DNA from: Chloromonas sp. AAM2
Taxonomy: Eukaryota > Chlorophyta > Chlorophyceae > Chlamydomonadales > Chlamydomonadaceae
Reading direction: 5' to 3'
DNA length: 46,237 nt
Assembly (NCBI GenBank): GCA_004335635.1
Contig: QAXH01000482.1
Coordinates: forward strand, 7,726-53,962
The notes under the pieces were generated by a model. It saw nothing but the letters and a program-made list of their open reading frames with translations. It was not told the origin of the DNA and made no database searches. Positions 21,839-34,100 of this stretch are shown in pieces. Positions within the stretch are counted from its first letter, which is position 1. The number at the start of each line of letters is the position of its first letter. The position numbers and the translations under genes were made by a program.

Positions 21839-24182
21839 AGCTCAATTGGTTCTTTGCACATCCAGCAGGAGCGTGGGTCGCATGAGAGAAGCTCCTCGCA
21901 CTCGTTGCTCCAAAAACATTGGGAACAATCGTGCCTGCGGTTGTCTTTGGGTTATGGCAAACGAATCGCGGGTCAGGAAGCGTCATGTTCCGTTATCGCG
22001 AACGGTTGTGGGAGCAACGATTTCGGGCCGTTTGCATCCCTTGTCGCCATTCTTGTGCCGTCCTGGTTATCGACACTAGGAACACCACGGTCCATCTCAC
22101 CGGCGCCCGTGTACTTTTGAGGCACTCCGCTTGTATCGCTTTCGGACTTGCCACCATGTCCTGGTGTCATCTGGGGCGGGGAGGAGAGACAGGAGTTCCA
22201 CGCCCAGCATGTCCACTACCATAGCATACTACCATGTACAGCATGGCGTGCCTGCACCCGGGAGTGGCGCGCAGCTCATGGGCAAAGCATGGCAACTGGG
22301 CTAATCGACAGTGGTCAGCAGCTTCTCAGGTCAAGGCGCTGATTTCAACTCTCAGTACTAGTACTCGCGTCGCGACTGACATCAGAGCTCCTGTCCTCAT
22401 TCTCATCCTGCCAGGCATCAAGGAATGAGTCAGATCAGATTGCCACATTGGGACAGTGCAGATCCGAGGCCATGGGCCGATGGCCTGATCCCAGGCGCTG
22501 GGTTGGGCTGCTTGTTTCTGTGGGTGCGTCTTGTGCATGTGGCTGCGGTGCATCACCGCATGTGCAGCTTCAATCAGCGCGCTTGAGATTCAGTAAGTGC
22601 ATGTGCCCTGGGCATGGCAAGTGATCCTGGGTGGCACCCTGTGATCTAACAACGCTTCGTCCTTTATTCGTCCTTTGTCCCATCATGGCTTCCCCACGTC
22701 ATGGCTACACCACGGCTTGATCTGGTGTTGGTGCCAGCCTGGTGGATTTATGAGAATGATTTCGTTTTGCATGGCATGGAGAGTTTGGCAAGAGAGACCA
22801 AAACACACACATGAGGGGAGGGGATCAAATGATACCTGCATTCCCACACAGTCACATCTCAGGCTGAACACACGTTTCTCATTAGGGAATCCAACATGTC
22901 CAACCTACCAGTAAGGGCATTGCGACACACCGCAGTAGCAATGGTGGTGGTCACCCCATGGTGGTAATGCTATCCTGTCCGAAAACCTCGTTAGACCTCT
23001 CAACACAGTCCACAGAGGCACACCGGCGACAAACTCACCAGTCTCGCTCTCTGCCGTAAGCTTACAACAGCAGTTTTGTCAAGCGTCAATGCAAACAAAG
23101 CATACTTCAAAACCGCAGCACCATGAGAATGACCATGCAGCACCTGGCAGCCAAGCCGGACCAGAAAGCACAGCAGCACCAAGCCTGCTGTCTGTTCACT
23201 GCGGAGACCAGGATCATGCACCTAAATCACCTGCGCATCCTGCTATCGTGGTAAAATCCCCTTTACACAGTGCTGTGCGGTTTCAGCTATGCTGATGCAA
23301 GGGCCAAAAGGCCTCCTCACACCACACCCGTCACTCACACCACAATGTCTGGTGGAAAATGAACATTGTCATAATCACACCCCATATCTGCCCTATTGTT
23401 CTGATATCAGCGCACCCCTAGTATCAGCGCACCCCTACCCCTGCACTACTAGTATGCAGAATCCACAAACAATACCCGGGTGCAAGGCCTGCAGCCAGAG
23501 GTCTGCCCTTGCATCCTGAGGTCCGTATATACTGATACCTACAGTCCCAAACAGTTTCATCTCAGGCTGAACACACATCACCAGTCAATGACCTGCCTGC
23601 TTTGTACGCGGGCTTACATCGTCCTTAGGCCGGTTACGCGTACCCCTGAGCGCAATCACAAGCCGGGGCCATCGACTCAATCAAACACACACAAACGTGC
23701 TCGTGCACCCAGCCACAGAGCGGGCTGGGCCTTGAGGTCACACGGTATCTCGACGGTCACCCAGCGAAGGTGCCAGCCTGACGCATGGTTCACAGGCCAC
23801 CCGTGGCCGCTGTGGGAGGCGTTGCTGTCCCATATGCCAAGAAGTTTGAAGACTGGCTGCTGCAGGCGAAGGGAGGCTTTTGCACATTGGCGCTACAAAG
23901 GCCTCATCTGTACAGCTACTGAAAGCTATTTGAACCAGGCTTCATCAGCTTCAGGCTCTTCTCTTCGACAGTATGCTATAGCCTGCGGTACAAGCAAGCA
24001 AGGGATCAAGGCACTGGCTGGCCCAGCTCCACATCATTATTCTGCAGCATGTCCAGCAATCACGCATGGACAGCAATCACGCATGGACAGCAAACCAAAG
24101 AGTGACTGAGGTCTGCTGGTGGCCTCAACCCCAGGGCGCACATGTGGCAGCCTCAACCCCAGCTGGGAAGACTTTGCGATGT
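21839..24182. other. Intergenic region, no convincing gene
   Basis: The first few hundred bases should hold the four-TM gene promoter; CCGTTATCGCGAACGG near 21992 is an imperfect palindrome. A stretch of about 45 bp ending CATCTCAGGCTGAACACAC is duplicated at about 22830-22875 and 23533-23577. An 18-bp repeat (ACAGCAATCACGCATGG) occurs near 24056-24090. A plus-strand segment from the ATG at 23785 has protein-like composition (AVPYAKKFEDWLLQAKGG) but stops after 45 codons and could not be linked to other exons. Confidence 0.4.
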
Positions 24183-25021
24183 TTAGTGTGAAAGGCTGTC
24201 ACATTGCGGATAACAACGAAAATACCATTCAAGCAAGACCTTGGTGGTCTGATTGGGAGCAAAAAAACGATGCACCACATGAGGCAAAGGCTTTAGTACG
24301 AAAGGCCACTGAAATGTCCAGCCACCCTCAGTCGTGTCATGGTCTCCACCCCAGGTAAAGGCCACATTGCTGCATGCCACCCTGCATAGCTCACCTGACA
24401 TGGGTGATTTTCTTGTAAAGTTGTCGCCATACTCGCTTTTCCAGCTGAGCTGTGCGTATGGCACAAGCTTCAAGCTGCGATACGTAAGAGAGCTGTGTGG
24501 GTACTCCACCTGCAAGGGTAAGCATGCCGAGGCTAGGGTTAGCAGACCGCAGTCAGGCGAGACTCTGGCACACACTGTACGCGGAGCTAGCCATTGATTA
24601 GCACTTGTCGGGAGAGTGCACATGGACGTGTCGATTCGCGTGCTCGAACCTAGACATGTCCGTACATGCAAGCTTCGGACAGACTGCAACAACGACGAGA
24701 GCCCCGCACCGTGAAGGCACCATTTCCTCTGTATGTTGATGAGGGGATAGTTCTTGTGTGATTTAGAGGCTCCGGGAACAACACTAAGGACGTGGTCTTG
24801 GCCATCGGGGGCTTCCCCGTCCGTGCCATGCGTTCCTTTGCATAGTAGCCTGATCCATCGTATAGCTTGGCAAATGTGCTGCTCTTGTGGTGCGTCTTGC
24901 GTGTGTCTGGGTTTGGCGCTTCCATGTGCGATGGAGAGTCATAGAAGTGGTCATGCGTCGTCAAATGCGGCTCTGGCCTGACATGATAGCGCTTCAACTG
25001 TGAGTATTCTTTGTAGACCAT
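24183..25021 (-). CDS. Small gene of unknown function (two exons proposed)
   Basis: Exon 1, 25021-24710, encodes 104 residues in Tyr/His/Pro/Lys-rich, cysteine-poor protein-like sequence with short motifs such as LTTHDHFYDSPSH, KTHHKSSTFAKLYDGSGYY and SSTYRGNGAFT. A GTGCGG donor joins in phase 0 to an exon starting at 24509 (CCTTGCAG acceptor) that encodes VEYPHSSLTYRSLKLVPYAQ, then SEYGDNFTRK. The 3' end is unclear. Reading on gives a stop at 24183 (212 residues in all). Splicing at a TCAG|GTGAGC donor (24395) would give a shorter end. TTTCCTCAG just before the ATG means an upstream exon is possible. The style resembles small axonemal or microtubule-associated proteins, but this is only an impression. 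Confidence 0.45.
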
Positions 25022-25622
25022 ACTGAGGAAAGAGCTTAGAAGATGTGTACGCTGATGGATGTGCGGCAGATGTCCGACTCGTTACTCAAAGGCTGGAAAT
25101 GCAAGACATAATAGATTGCGCTCGCAATCACGCGTACAGTGTGATGCGTACGCCCGGCTGGCCTGCTGAAACGGGTGCCCGTTTCTATACAAACTCCAAA
25201 TTCATAATGGAGGCTCAGGTTGCCAGGACCAGGGCTAGCAGCAGCATGGCGCACCAATGGACTTGGGCATGTAGACCAGCGTCCACCATGACCTCACAGG
25301 CTGAATGCTCAGTAAGACTCCCTCCAAGTCCAGTCCTCAGCGGGATTGCAACCTTGACAACGCATGGTGTTCAAGTTCATGGTGTTCAAACTGCCCCCTC
25401 TAAAGCACGCCAGATGTGCGGGCGCATGTTTGGAGCCAGAGAACGCAACTGCTGGACACATCTGAGTCGAGCATAGCCCGGAACGCAGCAAGCAGACATC
25501 ACGTGTGCCTCATTACATGCAGCTCGTGCCTTTGCCACGATGAAGACAAATTGCAAAAGCCTTGGGCAATGCACAACAAAGCCGGTACAAGCCGGTAAGC
25601 CATACAGCAATTGCAGCATCCC

Positions 25623-25668
25623 GATGACCCGATTTGGTGAGTTTTCCATTTCCGCAGATCGGGTCATC
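25623..25668. other. Perfect 11-bp inverted repeat (stem-loop)
   Basis: GATGACCCGAT at 25623-25633 pairs perfectly with ATCGGGTCATC at 25658-25668 across a 24-nt loop. No adjacent gene end explains it as a terminator. Confidence 0.6.
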
Positions 25669-25877
25669 CCTGCAGGCCTCCATTGCCAGACCACATCAGA
25701 CCATGCAAAACAACAGAAGCCATGTGGCTTGCAGGCCGTGTGGCTCCGCGGGGCTCATAGTTCAGTGGGTTCACGTGTGCGGCTTCAGACAACCTCAACT
25801 CCTGTATCCTGCTTCATGTTTTTCTGTCTGGAGAATGCTGGACCATGTGAAACCATTTTGAAGTGTGTAACCACCCG

Positions 25878-26110
25878 ACCAAAAAAAGGAGTTTGCCAGT
25901 TCTGGGACAATTCCTGTAACTGGCATTAAAACCGGTGTGTCTCAACACATACACGCGTGTGTATGTGTGTCCATCACATACAAGGTGATCACGGGGTGAG
26001 CATCGCGTGGACGTAATTGCGAGAACACTAGCTCCACACAGAATTGGCCACTATACTGGTTGTCACACAAGAACTGTCCCAGAACTGGCAAACATCTTTT
26101 TTCCCCCAAT
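25878..26110. repeat. Dispersed inverted-repeat element, copy 4 (both ends present)
   Basis: The left end is seven A, GG, then AGTTTGCCAGTTCTGGGACA. The right end is CTGTCCCAGAACTGGCAAAC, then ATC and six T. These are inverted ends of about 30 bp enclosing roughly 230 bp without coding capacity, the clearest MITE-like copy in the window. Confidence 0.65.
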
Positions 26111-26431
26111 CATGCAGTCATCAGCTGCAAACCCAATGTGGTGTTTCATGCTCTCCATTGCCCGAGGTCAACAATGCTGCCCAACCATCGCCCCATTGGC
26201 TACGGTTTTCCTGCAAAGCTAATAACTACGTATATGACGACAAACACATCCATGGACCGGAGCTGGATACCTGCCACTCGATTGCAACGCAAGTGGCCTT
26301 CCCGCCATGACAAGACGTGCATGGGGCCATTGTGCAGCATTTCTGCGCCACAAAGGAAAGAAGGAGGGGGTCCCCGCCATGCCACACATACACCAGGTGT
26401 CGGGACCACCAGCAAAGACTGATCAGACAAA

Positions 26432-26470
26432 CGACCAAAAAAAGAAAGTTTGCCAGTTTTTTTGACAGCA
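26432..26470 (+). repeat. Degenerate end of the dispersed inverted-repeat family, copy 5
   Basis: GACCAAAAAAAGAAAGTTTGCCAGT is followed by TTTTTTGACA in place of the usual TCTGGGACA. It shares the GACCAAAAAAA flank with copy 4. Confidence 0.5.
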
Positions 26471-28181
26471 TTCCACAGCATGCGGCACACCAGCTGGAGC
26501 GCACAGCGGCCACCTACAGGGCAAGAGCCACTCGCAATGTTGTACGTGTTCAAAGGCTGCAACAAGCTGTCCCCAACTATCCTGTGGAATAGGGCACTAT
26601 TGCACCACAAGCGTGCAGAACAAGAAACGCACAAGAAGCAGCCTAATACAAAGTGCTTTCAACAAATTTGCCTCCAAGCAGGCGCTCCGGTCGACAGGCT
26701 AACCAACCAAGCACACACCACACGACGGTGAAGGGCACAATTGCGGCTGTAACAATTACTCATCCTTAACAGGTTCATTCCTTTTCAACAGTAATATACC
26801 TTAACTCCATGCAAGCAACACATGTGGAACACATGCAGGACAGGTCTCAACACTGATGAGCCTTACGCGTTCAATCGCATCACATCAGAAGCAGACGCCC
26901 AGGACGGTTCTGAAACTTCAAGCAGATTATCAAGACCATTGATGCTTCAGCCCAGGGAGCTCAGTGGGAGCACGCACACACAGGCACTTTTGCCAAAATC
27001 TCCGCTTGCACATGCAGCAGATTGATAAACACCCAGCATTGCAACGGAAGAAAACAGTGCTTAGATAGTTCAACGAGCCCACCAAAATGAAAGATCTGGA
27101 AAAGTGTCCAAGAACATCAGAAGCAGATACGAAGCATGCCAGCTTTCAGATGTCAAGGTCGGGCGCAGTTCAACTGCGTGCGGTTTGGTGCTGGCTGTCA
27201 TAAGATTGTAAAGTTTTTGTGTTGCAGGTGCCAAGCAGCGCTGCTGCCATTGCCATGTCGCTGTGTAATTGGTGTGTTGTGCTGCTTGCGTGGTAACCAT
27301 GCAAGGAACCAAAACGCCCTCAAACACAAGGCCCACACAAAAGGGTCGCCGTATACACACACTAGTTTGTTCTATGCGTGCATGCATGCATGCATACACC
27401 AACAAGGTGGGCGTTGCACACAGATGAGTCACTGTTTGCTGCAAATGCACATTAAGCCAGTTATAACTAATGGACACCAACACACGCATACTACACCACA
27501 CAACAACGCATGACTGCATGCACGCATACAAAGCTGACACAACCTGATACCCATAATACTGTTTGCCCACCCACAGCTGCTGTGCAACGTTGACGGCATA
27601 TGCTTTTGCTGTGTGGCGTGCGCTCACCCGCTTGCTTGCTCTATGCATGCATGCACCAACTCACCATTGCCGTTATCAACGCTGGAACTGGATCCAAACA
27701 AACCACACGCACAGACACACACAGGCACCCAGAGTCCGTCACACGCCCATGCATGCACCTATACATAAGCCATGCAAACCCCTGCAAAACCACGTGCAAA
27801 CACTGCTTGACTTTGATAGACGAGTTCCCGATTTCCCAATGATTGAATCGAGAGCCGCAGCACACAGCCCCTCACAGGCCCTCCAGGGTGCACGTCACAG
27901 CTTGCGCCTCGGCATCACAGCGCAGTACACTCAGAGCCACGCCTCTCATCGCACTGGTCCTACCAGCCGCAACCGGCAGGCCACGTGGCCCTCTCTGCCA
28001 GACCTCGGCCCTGCAAGGCCTTCAAAAGTTTTAGGCAGTTTCACGTCGCGGTGTTTGTCCTCTTCCGCATATAAGGCCTCGTGAGGCGCCACAGAGTGGC
28101 AAACAGTACAGTGGCACCTGTGCGCGCCTCAGCAAGTTGAATCGCAAGGGCGAACCAGGGGCTCGTTAGCGAGAGGGAGGG

Positions 28182-31100
28182 TTAGCGGGGCCTTGTGACG
28201 TTGAGTGTGGTCGGGAGCAGCGCAATGATCTCTGTTGCGGAGGGGCGGGCCCGTGGGTCGCGCACCACACACCTGCAGCGCGAGCAGGGAGGCGCACATG
28301 CGCTCACACTCTGAGGAAAACCTTTGAGCAACGACCCGCCCAACTAGCCCGAGGCATCACTGCTGTATATCCTGCTGACCACCCAAGGTGTTACGCAACC
28401 TAGCCTCAAAACAATGCCATGTATCGCATACCACACCACACCGCAGCATACTGCACCGCACCAAACTCAGCATGCATGCCACAACCAGTGCGACAACAGA
28501 ACCAGCTTCACACATGCGACATCATTACAGCTACAACCCAGAGGCCCTCCATACAACCAGCTCCGCCCGTGTGTTACCGTGCTGCCAGTTGTGCGTAGGC
28601 CGCATGCGGCTCGCGGGGCGCGGTGTAGTGCGGGTATGCGGGGTTCTGCGCGTACTGCCCGTCCCGCCCCACCACCCAGGGCATCAGGCCAGTGTAAAGG
28701 TTCCTGAAAGCAAAAGCGTTGAAGCAATCATACGACGGATCATGTGAGACACGATAGCGATAGTGCTGGAATTGTTTTGTTCATCTGCTTGATTGAACCA
28801 ATGAGTTGTCAGCTAGTCAGTATCTAACCCAGCTCGGTAGGGCAAAGCAGGCAACAACTCCTGGCCATGGTTGCTTTGACAGACAGGCCGATGCTGACTC
28901 AAAAGAGCCCTGATTTCCCCTGAATTCCCCTGATTTCCCCTGAATTCCCCTGATTTTCCCTGATTTCCCCTGTGGCCACGCACCACATGAGCACGCCAAA
29001 GGAGTAGATGTCTGCAGCCGGTGACGTGCGCCACTCATGCACCACCTGAGTGGACAGACGGGGCGGGGCACACAACACAAGCATGTGACGCATTACCCAT
29101 GCATGCGCTGTCAACTGCAGACAATGCCATGTGCATCCCTGATAATGTCCGCGTGCCTGTCAATCCCGCAGTTCAGGCAACGTCAGCAAAGTGGCAACAT
29201 ATGCAGAGGCCAGTCTAGACGTGCCACATGCTCCTTCGCCCCTGTCAGACAGATAGGACAGCATAGGGTTCTTTGATGGTTAGAGGCAGGGCCTTTGAAG
29301 CTATGCGCATGGTCAGCTGATCCCACACTGTTGTTGGGTCAGTAGTGAGTTGCCCTGGCCTGCACCTGCCTGCCTGCCGGCCTACCTGTGCCTACTACCC
29401 ACCTCTGGAGCCACGTAGAAGGGTGTGCCCGAGTGGAAGCCTGACACGTGTGTGGCGCCGGGCTGGAGCATGGAGGACAGGCCAAAGTCCTGCGATGCAG
29501 ACACACATGCAGAGTGTGAGGTGTGAGGCATGAAGAGTGAGGTGTGAGGCATGAAGAGTGAGATCAAGTGTGAGATGAGGTGTGAAGTGAACTGTGCGAT
29601 GCGTCAGTGGTGCTACGGGACGCTGCTCCCCTGGTTTCAATCGCCCTATGGTCTACTCACTGCAGCTCCACACAGTGGGTGTGGACTGCCACACTTCAAA
29701 CTGTTGTACTGCGTCTGACAGCTGCGGTGACCTTAGAGTGGTTGCCACTCACCGCTCTGCACCGTGCACATGCCATGTTCAGCTGCAATGCCTGAAACTG
29801 CTGTTCTGCGTCTGACTGTGACTGTGACCCACCGCTAGCTTGGCCACCACGTTGCAGGGGCTGCTGGGGTCGGGCTTGAGCAGCACGTTGGCGGGCTTCA
29901 GGTCTGCAAGCAAAGCCAGTGCGCAGCGGGATGGCAAAGAGCCGCAACCCACACGACGTCTTAAATTCCAAAAGCATTCAGAAAGCCGAATGCATCACTG
30001 TCACTCTAAAGTAGTACTGACCAATTCGTATCCTGCCTCATTGCCTGGCTCAAGGGCGTGCCACTGCTTGGCTTCAGCGGCGTGGGCGCTACGTCCTTAC
30101 TTGCAATACATACGACTGTGATTATATGATTCTAGTATTGAACCCCGTGTGACCCGCCCGCCTCGCCTCCATGCACGATGTTGCAGCTGTGCAGGTACTG
30201 CAGCCCGGAAGCCACGTCCAGCAGCACGTGCATCAGCGCCAGCTCGTCCGTGGACCCGTCCTGGCCGCTGTGAAGCGCGTTCATGTGGGCGGCCACTGCC
30301 AGGCTCGTGGCACACAGCTCCTGGGGTGGGGCAGGGACGGACACAGGGGTGATGCATGATGCAGTGGTGCTGATCAAACAGCATGGTTGCCACAGTGTGT
30401 CAGTACATGTCTGTTTGCTGCCCTGCACTACGCCAAGGGTGGCAGGCGGGTACACTACCACACTAGCACACCAACACCTCTGACTGAAAGCATACAAATT
30501 TCGTTCTGTAGAACAACAAGTGACAAAACTGCACGATGCTTGGGCATCGGACCCACATTGGACACACTGGACAGCTGGTGACAATGCTGGCATACCTGGT
30601 ACGGATGTGTTGCTGTTTTCCAGTGACAAGGAGTGCTTATCTTAAGGCTGTCGTCTGTATGTCCTGTTGTGTGGGTTGTCTACCATCGGCAAAAAAAAAA
30701 AAAGTGGCCCCAGGCAGGCAACAGTGTGTGTGTGAGTGCTGAGTTCATAGTAGGCATCCTGGCATGGGCTGTGTTGCCATTCTGCATCAAATGCATTATG
30801 GTTGCGGCTAAGCTGACCCATCTACATCGCCCTCTCACATGCACCCCCCTCTGTTCCCTGCTACCTGCACCAGGTACATCTTGTAGGCCTGCAGCAGGTG
30901 GTGCGACCCGTCGGCCCGCTGCGCGGCCCAGGGGGGCTGGCCAGAGCCCGCGGACGCGCCTGCGCCAAAACTGATCTGCAGGGGACAGAAGAGGGTGCCA
31001 TGCAGGCAAAGTGAACACGCAGGCTGAACAAGAAAGTGTCACCGCGTGTTGAACAAGGCTGTGGTACTGGCACGGCAAGGCAGGCTGGCAAGAGCTTGTT

Positions 31101-34100
31101 ATTCCACTACCTTCAACCGGCAGATCACAACCCCCCCATTCAGGCTTTTCGTAGCAAGTACCAAACCAGGATCATCGGTGCAGGCTGTCGCCTCTGAGGG
31201 AGCAGTCGGCTGCCCACCGCCATTCCTCCGTGCATCACCAGCGCACCTGCAGACCGCCTGGTTCCGTTTCTGCCGGGTGGGTGGTGCTCACGGCCTTGAT
31301 GTCATACAGATAGGTGCACACCTGGATCACATGCACAAGTGGGTCACATGCACACGTGGTTCACATGCACACGTGGGTCACATGCACACGTGGGTCACAT
31401 GCACACGTGGGTCACATGCACAAGCGGGTCACATGCACACGTGGGTCACATGCACAAGTGGATCACATGCACAAGTGGGTCACATGCACACGTGGGTCAC
31501 ATGCACAAGTGGGTCACATGCACACGTGGGCCACATGCACAGGTGAAGCACATGACCGATCTGGACACGTTATGCATGCACCGGTCTGGAAAGTAGCCCC
31601 AGCGAGCACTCTGCACAACTAACACCTGTCATGCACAGACTGACAAGTGGCATCGTTACGTATGATAATCGGCTGTCTCGTAACAAACATCATGTTGTGC
31701 AGTGGTGACCAAACCCACTGAAACTTTGTGACACTCACCACGTTGCGATGGCCCACGGAGGCTGCAATGGCTGCTTCCATGATAGCCCGCTGGTGCGTCA
31801 GCACGCCCTTCTGCCTCCCACCACTGCCCCCCTCCCCGCCACGCATCCCTTCACCCTCCGCACCCAGCCCTAGGTCAGCCTCAAATACAAGTGTCTTCAC
31901 GGCCACCATCAGACCCCGCCACTGCGCCCGCCACACCCTGCCCCAGCTGCCCTGCCCCAGCACCCCGGTTATCAACACTCGGTTGGCATCCGGGCCTATG
32001 CCGGCCGCGGCCGCATCCACACTGCCCTTGAGGCTCACAGCGGCCGCAGCAAGCACGTCAGCTGAGGCGGCTGCCTTGCGAGTGTCCCGCCCCGCCCCGC
32101 CTGCCTCCGCCGCCTGCACCTCCTGCCGATGTTGTGTGACTGCCCGCTTCAAATCCTCCACGGCCACTTCCCGCTCCGAAACCGCCACGAGCATTTCTGC
32201 GGTGGCTACCACTTGGAACAGAGACAGCAGCCCAGCCTCAAGCATACCTGCGGAGTCGTGCCCGCCTGTGCCCGGGCCCGCCGGGGTTGCCCGCTGCTCC
32301 TGTCCACGTGTCTGTGGGGCTGTTGTGGCGCTTCGGCCGCTGTACTCACTGCTGTCCAAAGTTGACGGACCCGCGTCACTGCGGGACAGCTGCTGTTGGC
32401 ACCGTTGCCCGCTGCCGTTGCCTCTGCCACTACCACCACCCCCTGCTACGCTCGCCTGCACACCATATAGCTGAGCGGCGGGTTCTGTGGTGGCTGAGGC
32501 TCCCGGGTAGCCGACGAACATTGCAGCAGCGGATGTGCAGCGGGAGAGGCAGGAGTTGGGCGGGGAGGTGGAGGTGCCGGATGCTAGGATGGCGGGGTCC
32601 GCTGCTTTGGTCAACTCAGCAGGGGACTTGGCGGCGAGCATGGATGGGGCGGCAGTCATGTCATCAGGAATGCAGCGCCTGTGGACAAGTGTCAGCCGCA
32701 GTGTCGAGCGGTAGCAGCAGCAGCGCAGACAATTGTTATGCGAGTAATAATTGCACGCCACACAGGAATTGCATGTCTTGATGGTCTTGGCATATTCATC
32801 GTTACATCCGTCCATCCTCATGCACACCATGATGTGTCATACAACTGGTCACATGTGCTTGCAGATGTGTGATACAACTGGTCACATGTGCTTGCAGATG
32901 TGTGATACGACTGGTCACATGTGCTTGCAGATGTGTGATACGACTGGTCACATGTGATTGCAGATGCGTGATACGACTGGTCACATGTGCTTGCAGATGC
33001 GTGATACAACTGGTCACATGTGCTTGCAGATGTGTGATACAACTGGTCACATGTGCTTGCAGATGCGTGATACAACTGGTCACATGTGCTTGCAGATGCG
33101 TGATACAACTGGTCACATGTGATTGCAGATTGCAGACCAGGCACTGTTAATGCCAAAGCATGCTCCGTCGTCCAGTCAGCTCCTGCCATGTTCGGCCATG
33201 GCCTGACTCCGGGGACCCTGTCCCAATGGCCAGCGGTGCGACCTGTGCTTCTCAACGTTGCAAGGCACCTTGGATGACCAACACGCAATGCCAACACGCC
33301 GACTGGCCTCCACAGAAGCTGCAACACTCAGCTTTGCCTATAAACTGGGTGCAGCCCTCGCCTTTTTTTCCTTTGTATTGATTGCACCTCTCACCTTCTA
33401 CGCCACAGCAGCCCTGCGGTGACCATCACCAGCAGCAGCCCCCCAACCACCCCGCCCACCACGCCACCAACAACCGCGGCATGTCGGTCCCCATCCCCAC
33501 TCCCACCGCCGCGGCCCAATGTAGACCCGCCCGCCGTCCGGATGCAATCCCCCAGCACCTCCATCACCGCATCAAGCTGCTCAGGAACCACCCGCAGCCG
33601 TGTTGCATTTACCTGCCAGCCTACATACTTGGCAAGCTGCACCCACTCGAATGCCGCGGCCCTACTGTCCAGGACAATCACCGTCACGCCGGCACCCAGC
33701 ACCCGCGCCCGCTCGACCATGCCCTCCCCAACGCAGCCGTTGATGTTGTTCGATGTGCTTGCCATTGCCAGGGTCAGCAGAGCTGCATAGTCATCTGCAG
33801 GGAGCTCCAAGGTGACGTTGTCTAGCCAGATGGGGTGCTGCACTTTGCCATCTGTGTCCAAAGGTGGTGTGTTCACAAACCAGAGCGGAAGCGCACTGCG
33901 CACTAGCACGCCCTGGCCGTTGGTGGTGTTGCCAATGCTGGATAGGGTGCTGCCGCTGTCACTTGTGTTGGTGCTGTCCAGACGGGGCAAGCGCTGCTGA
34001 GCCAAGCCTTTGAGCGTCTGTGATGGTAACACAAGCAGCAGCCGTCAAGTCAGTGAGGCAAAGGAATGCTTAACAACATGCAGCATCCAATGCTTTTAAC

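Larger units (their letters stand above)
25022..28181. other. Intergenic region, no convincing gene
   Basis: It contains copies of the dispersed inverted-repeat family, a stem-loop at 25623-25668, a GCAT microsatellite near 27381-27398 and many medium open frames without homology-like composition. A plus-strand frame from 25045 starts with fairly protein-like sequence (VTQRLEMQDIIDCARNHAY) but decays into low-quality sequence and has no recognised domain. Confidence 0.4.

Noticed and set aside
21836..21900. TAGCTCAATTGG resembling a tRNA A box
   Set aside because: No matching B box (GGTTCRANNC) or cloverleaf follows; it overlaps the four-TM gene start codon.
23480..24109. 209-residue plus-strand frame
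   Set aside because: No homology-like pattern; it contains simple repeats and is probably chance.
25736..25800. Possible tRNA-like segment with AGTTCAGTGGGTTCACG
   Set aside because: Arms and anticodon stem cannot be folded into a tRNA.
31728..32474. 248-residue plus-strand frame
   Set aside because: It is antisense to the kinase linker and N-lobe exon, whose minus-strand reading has clear kinase motifs.
32802..33327. Repetitive frames on both strands, and a possible CRISPR-like array
   Set aside because: The 31-bp units are contiguous with no unique spacers, in a eukaryotic intron.
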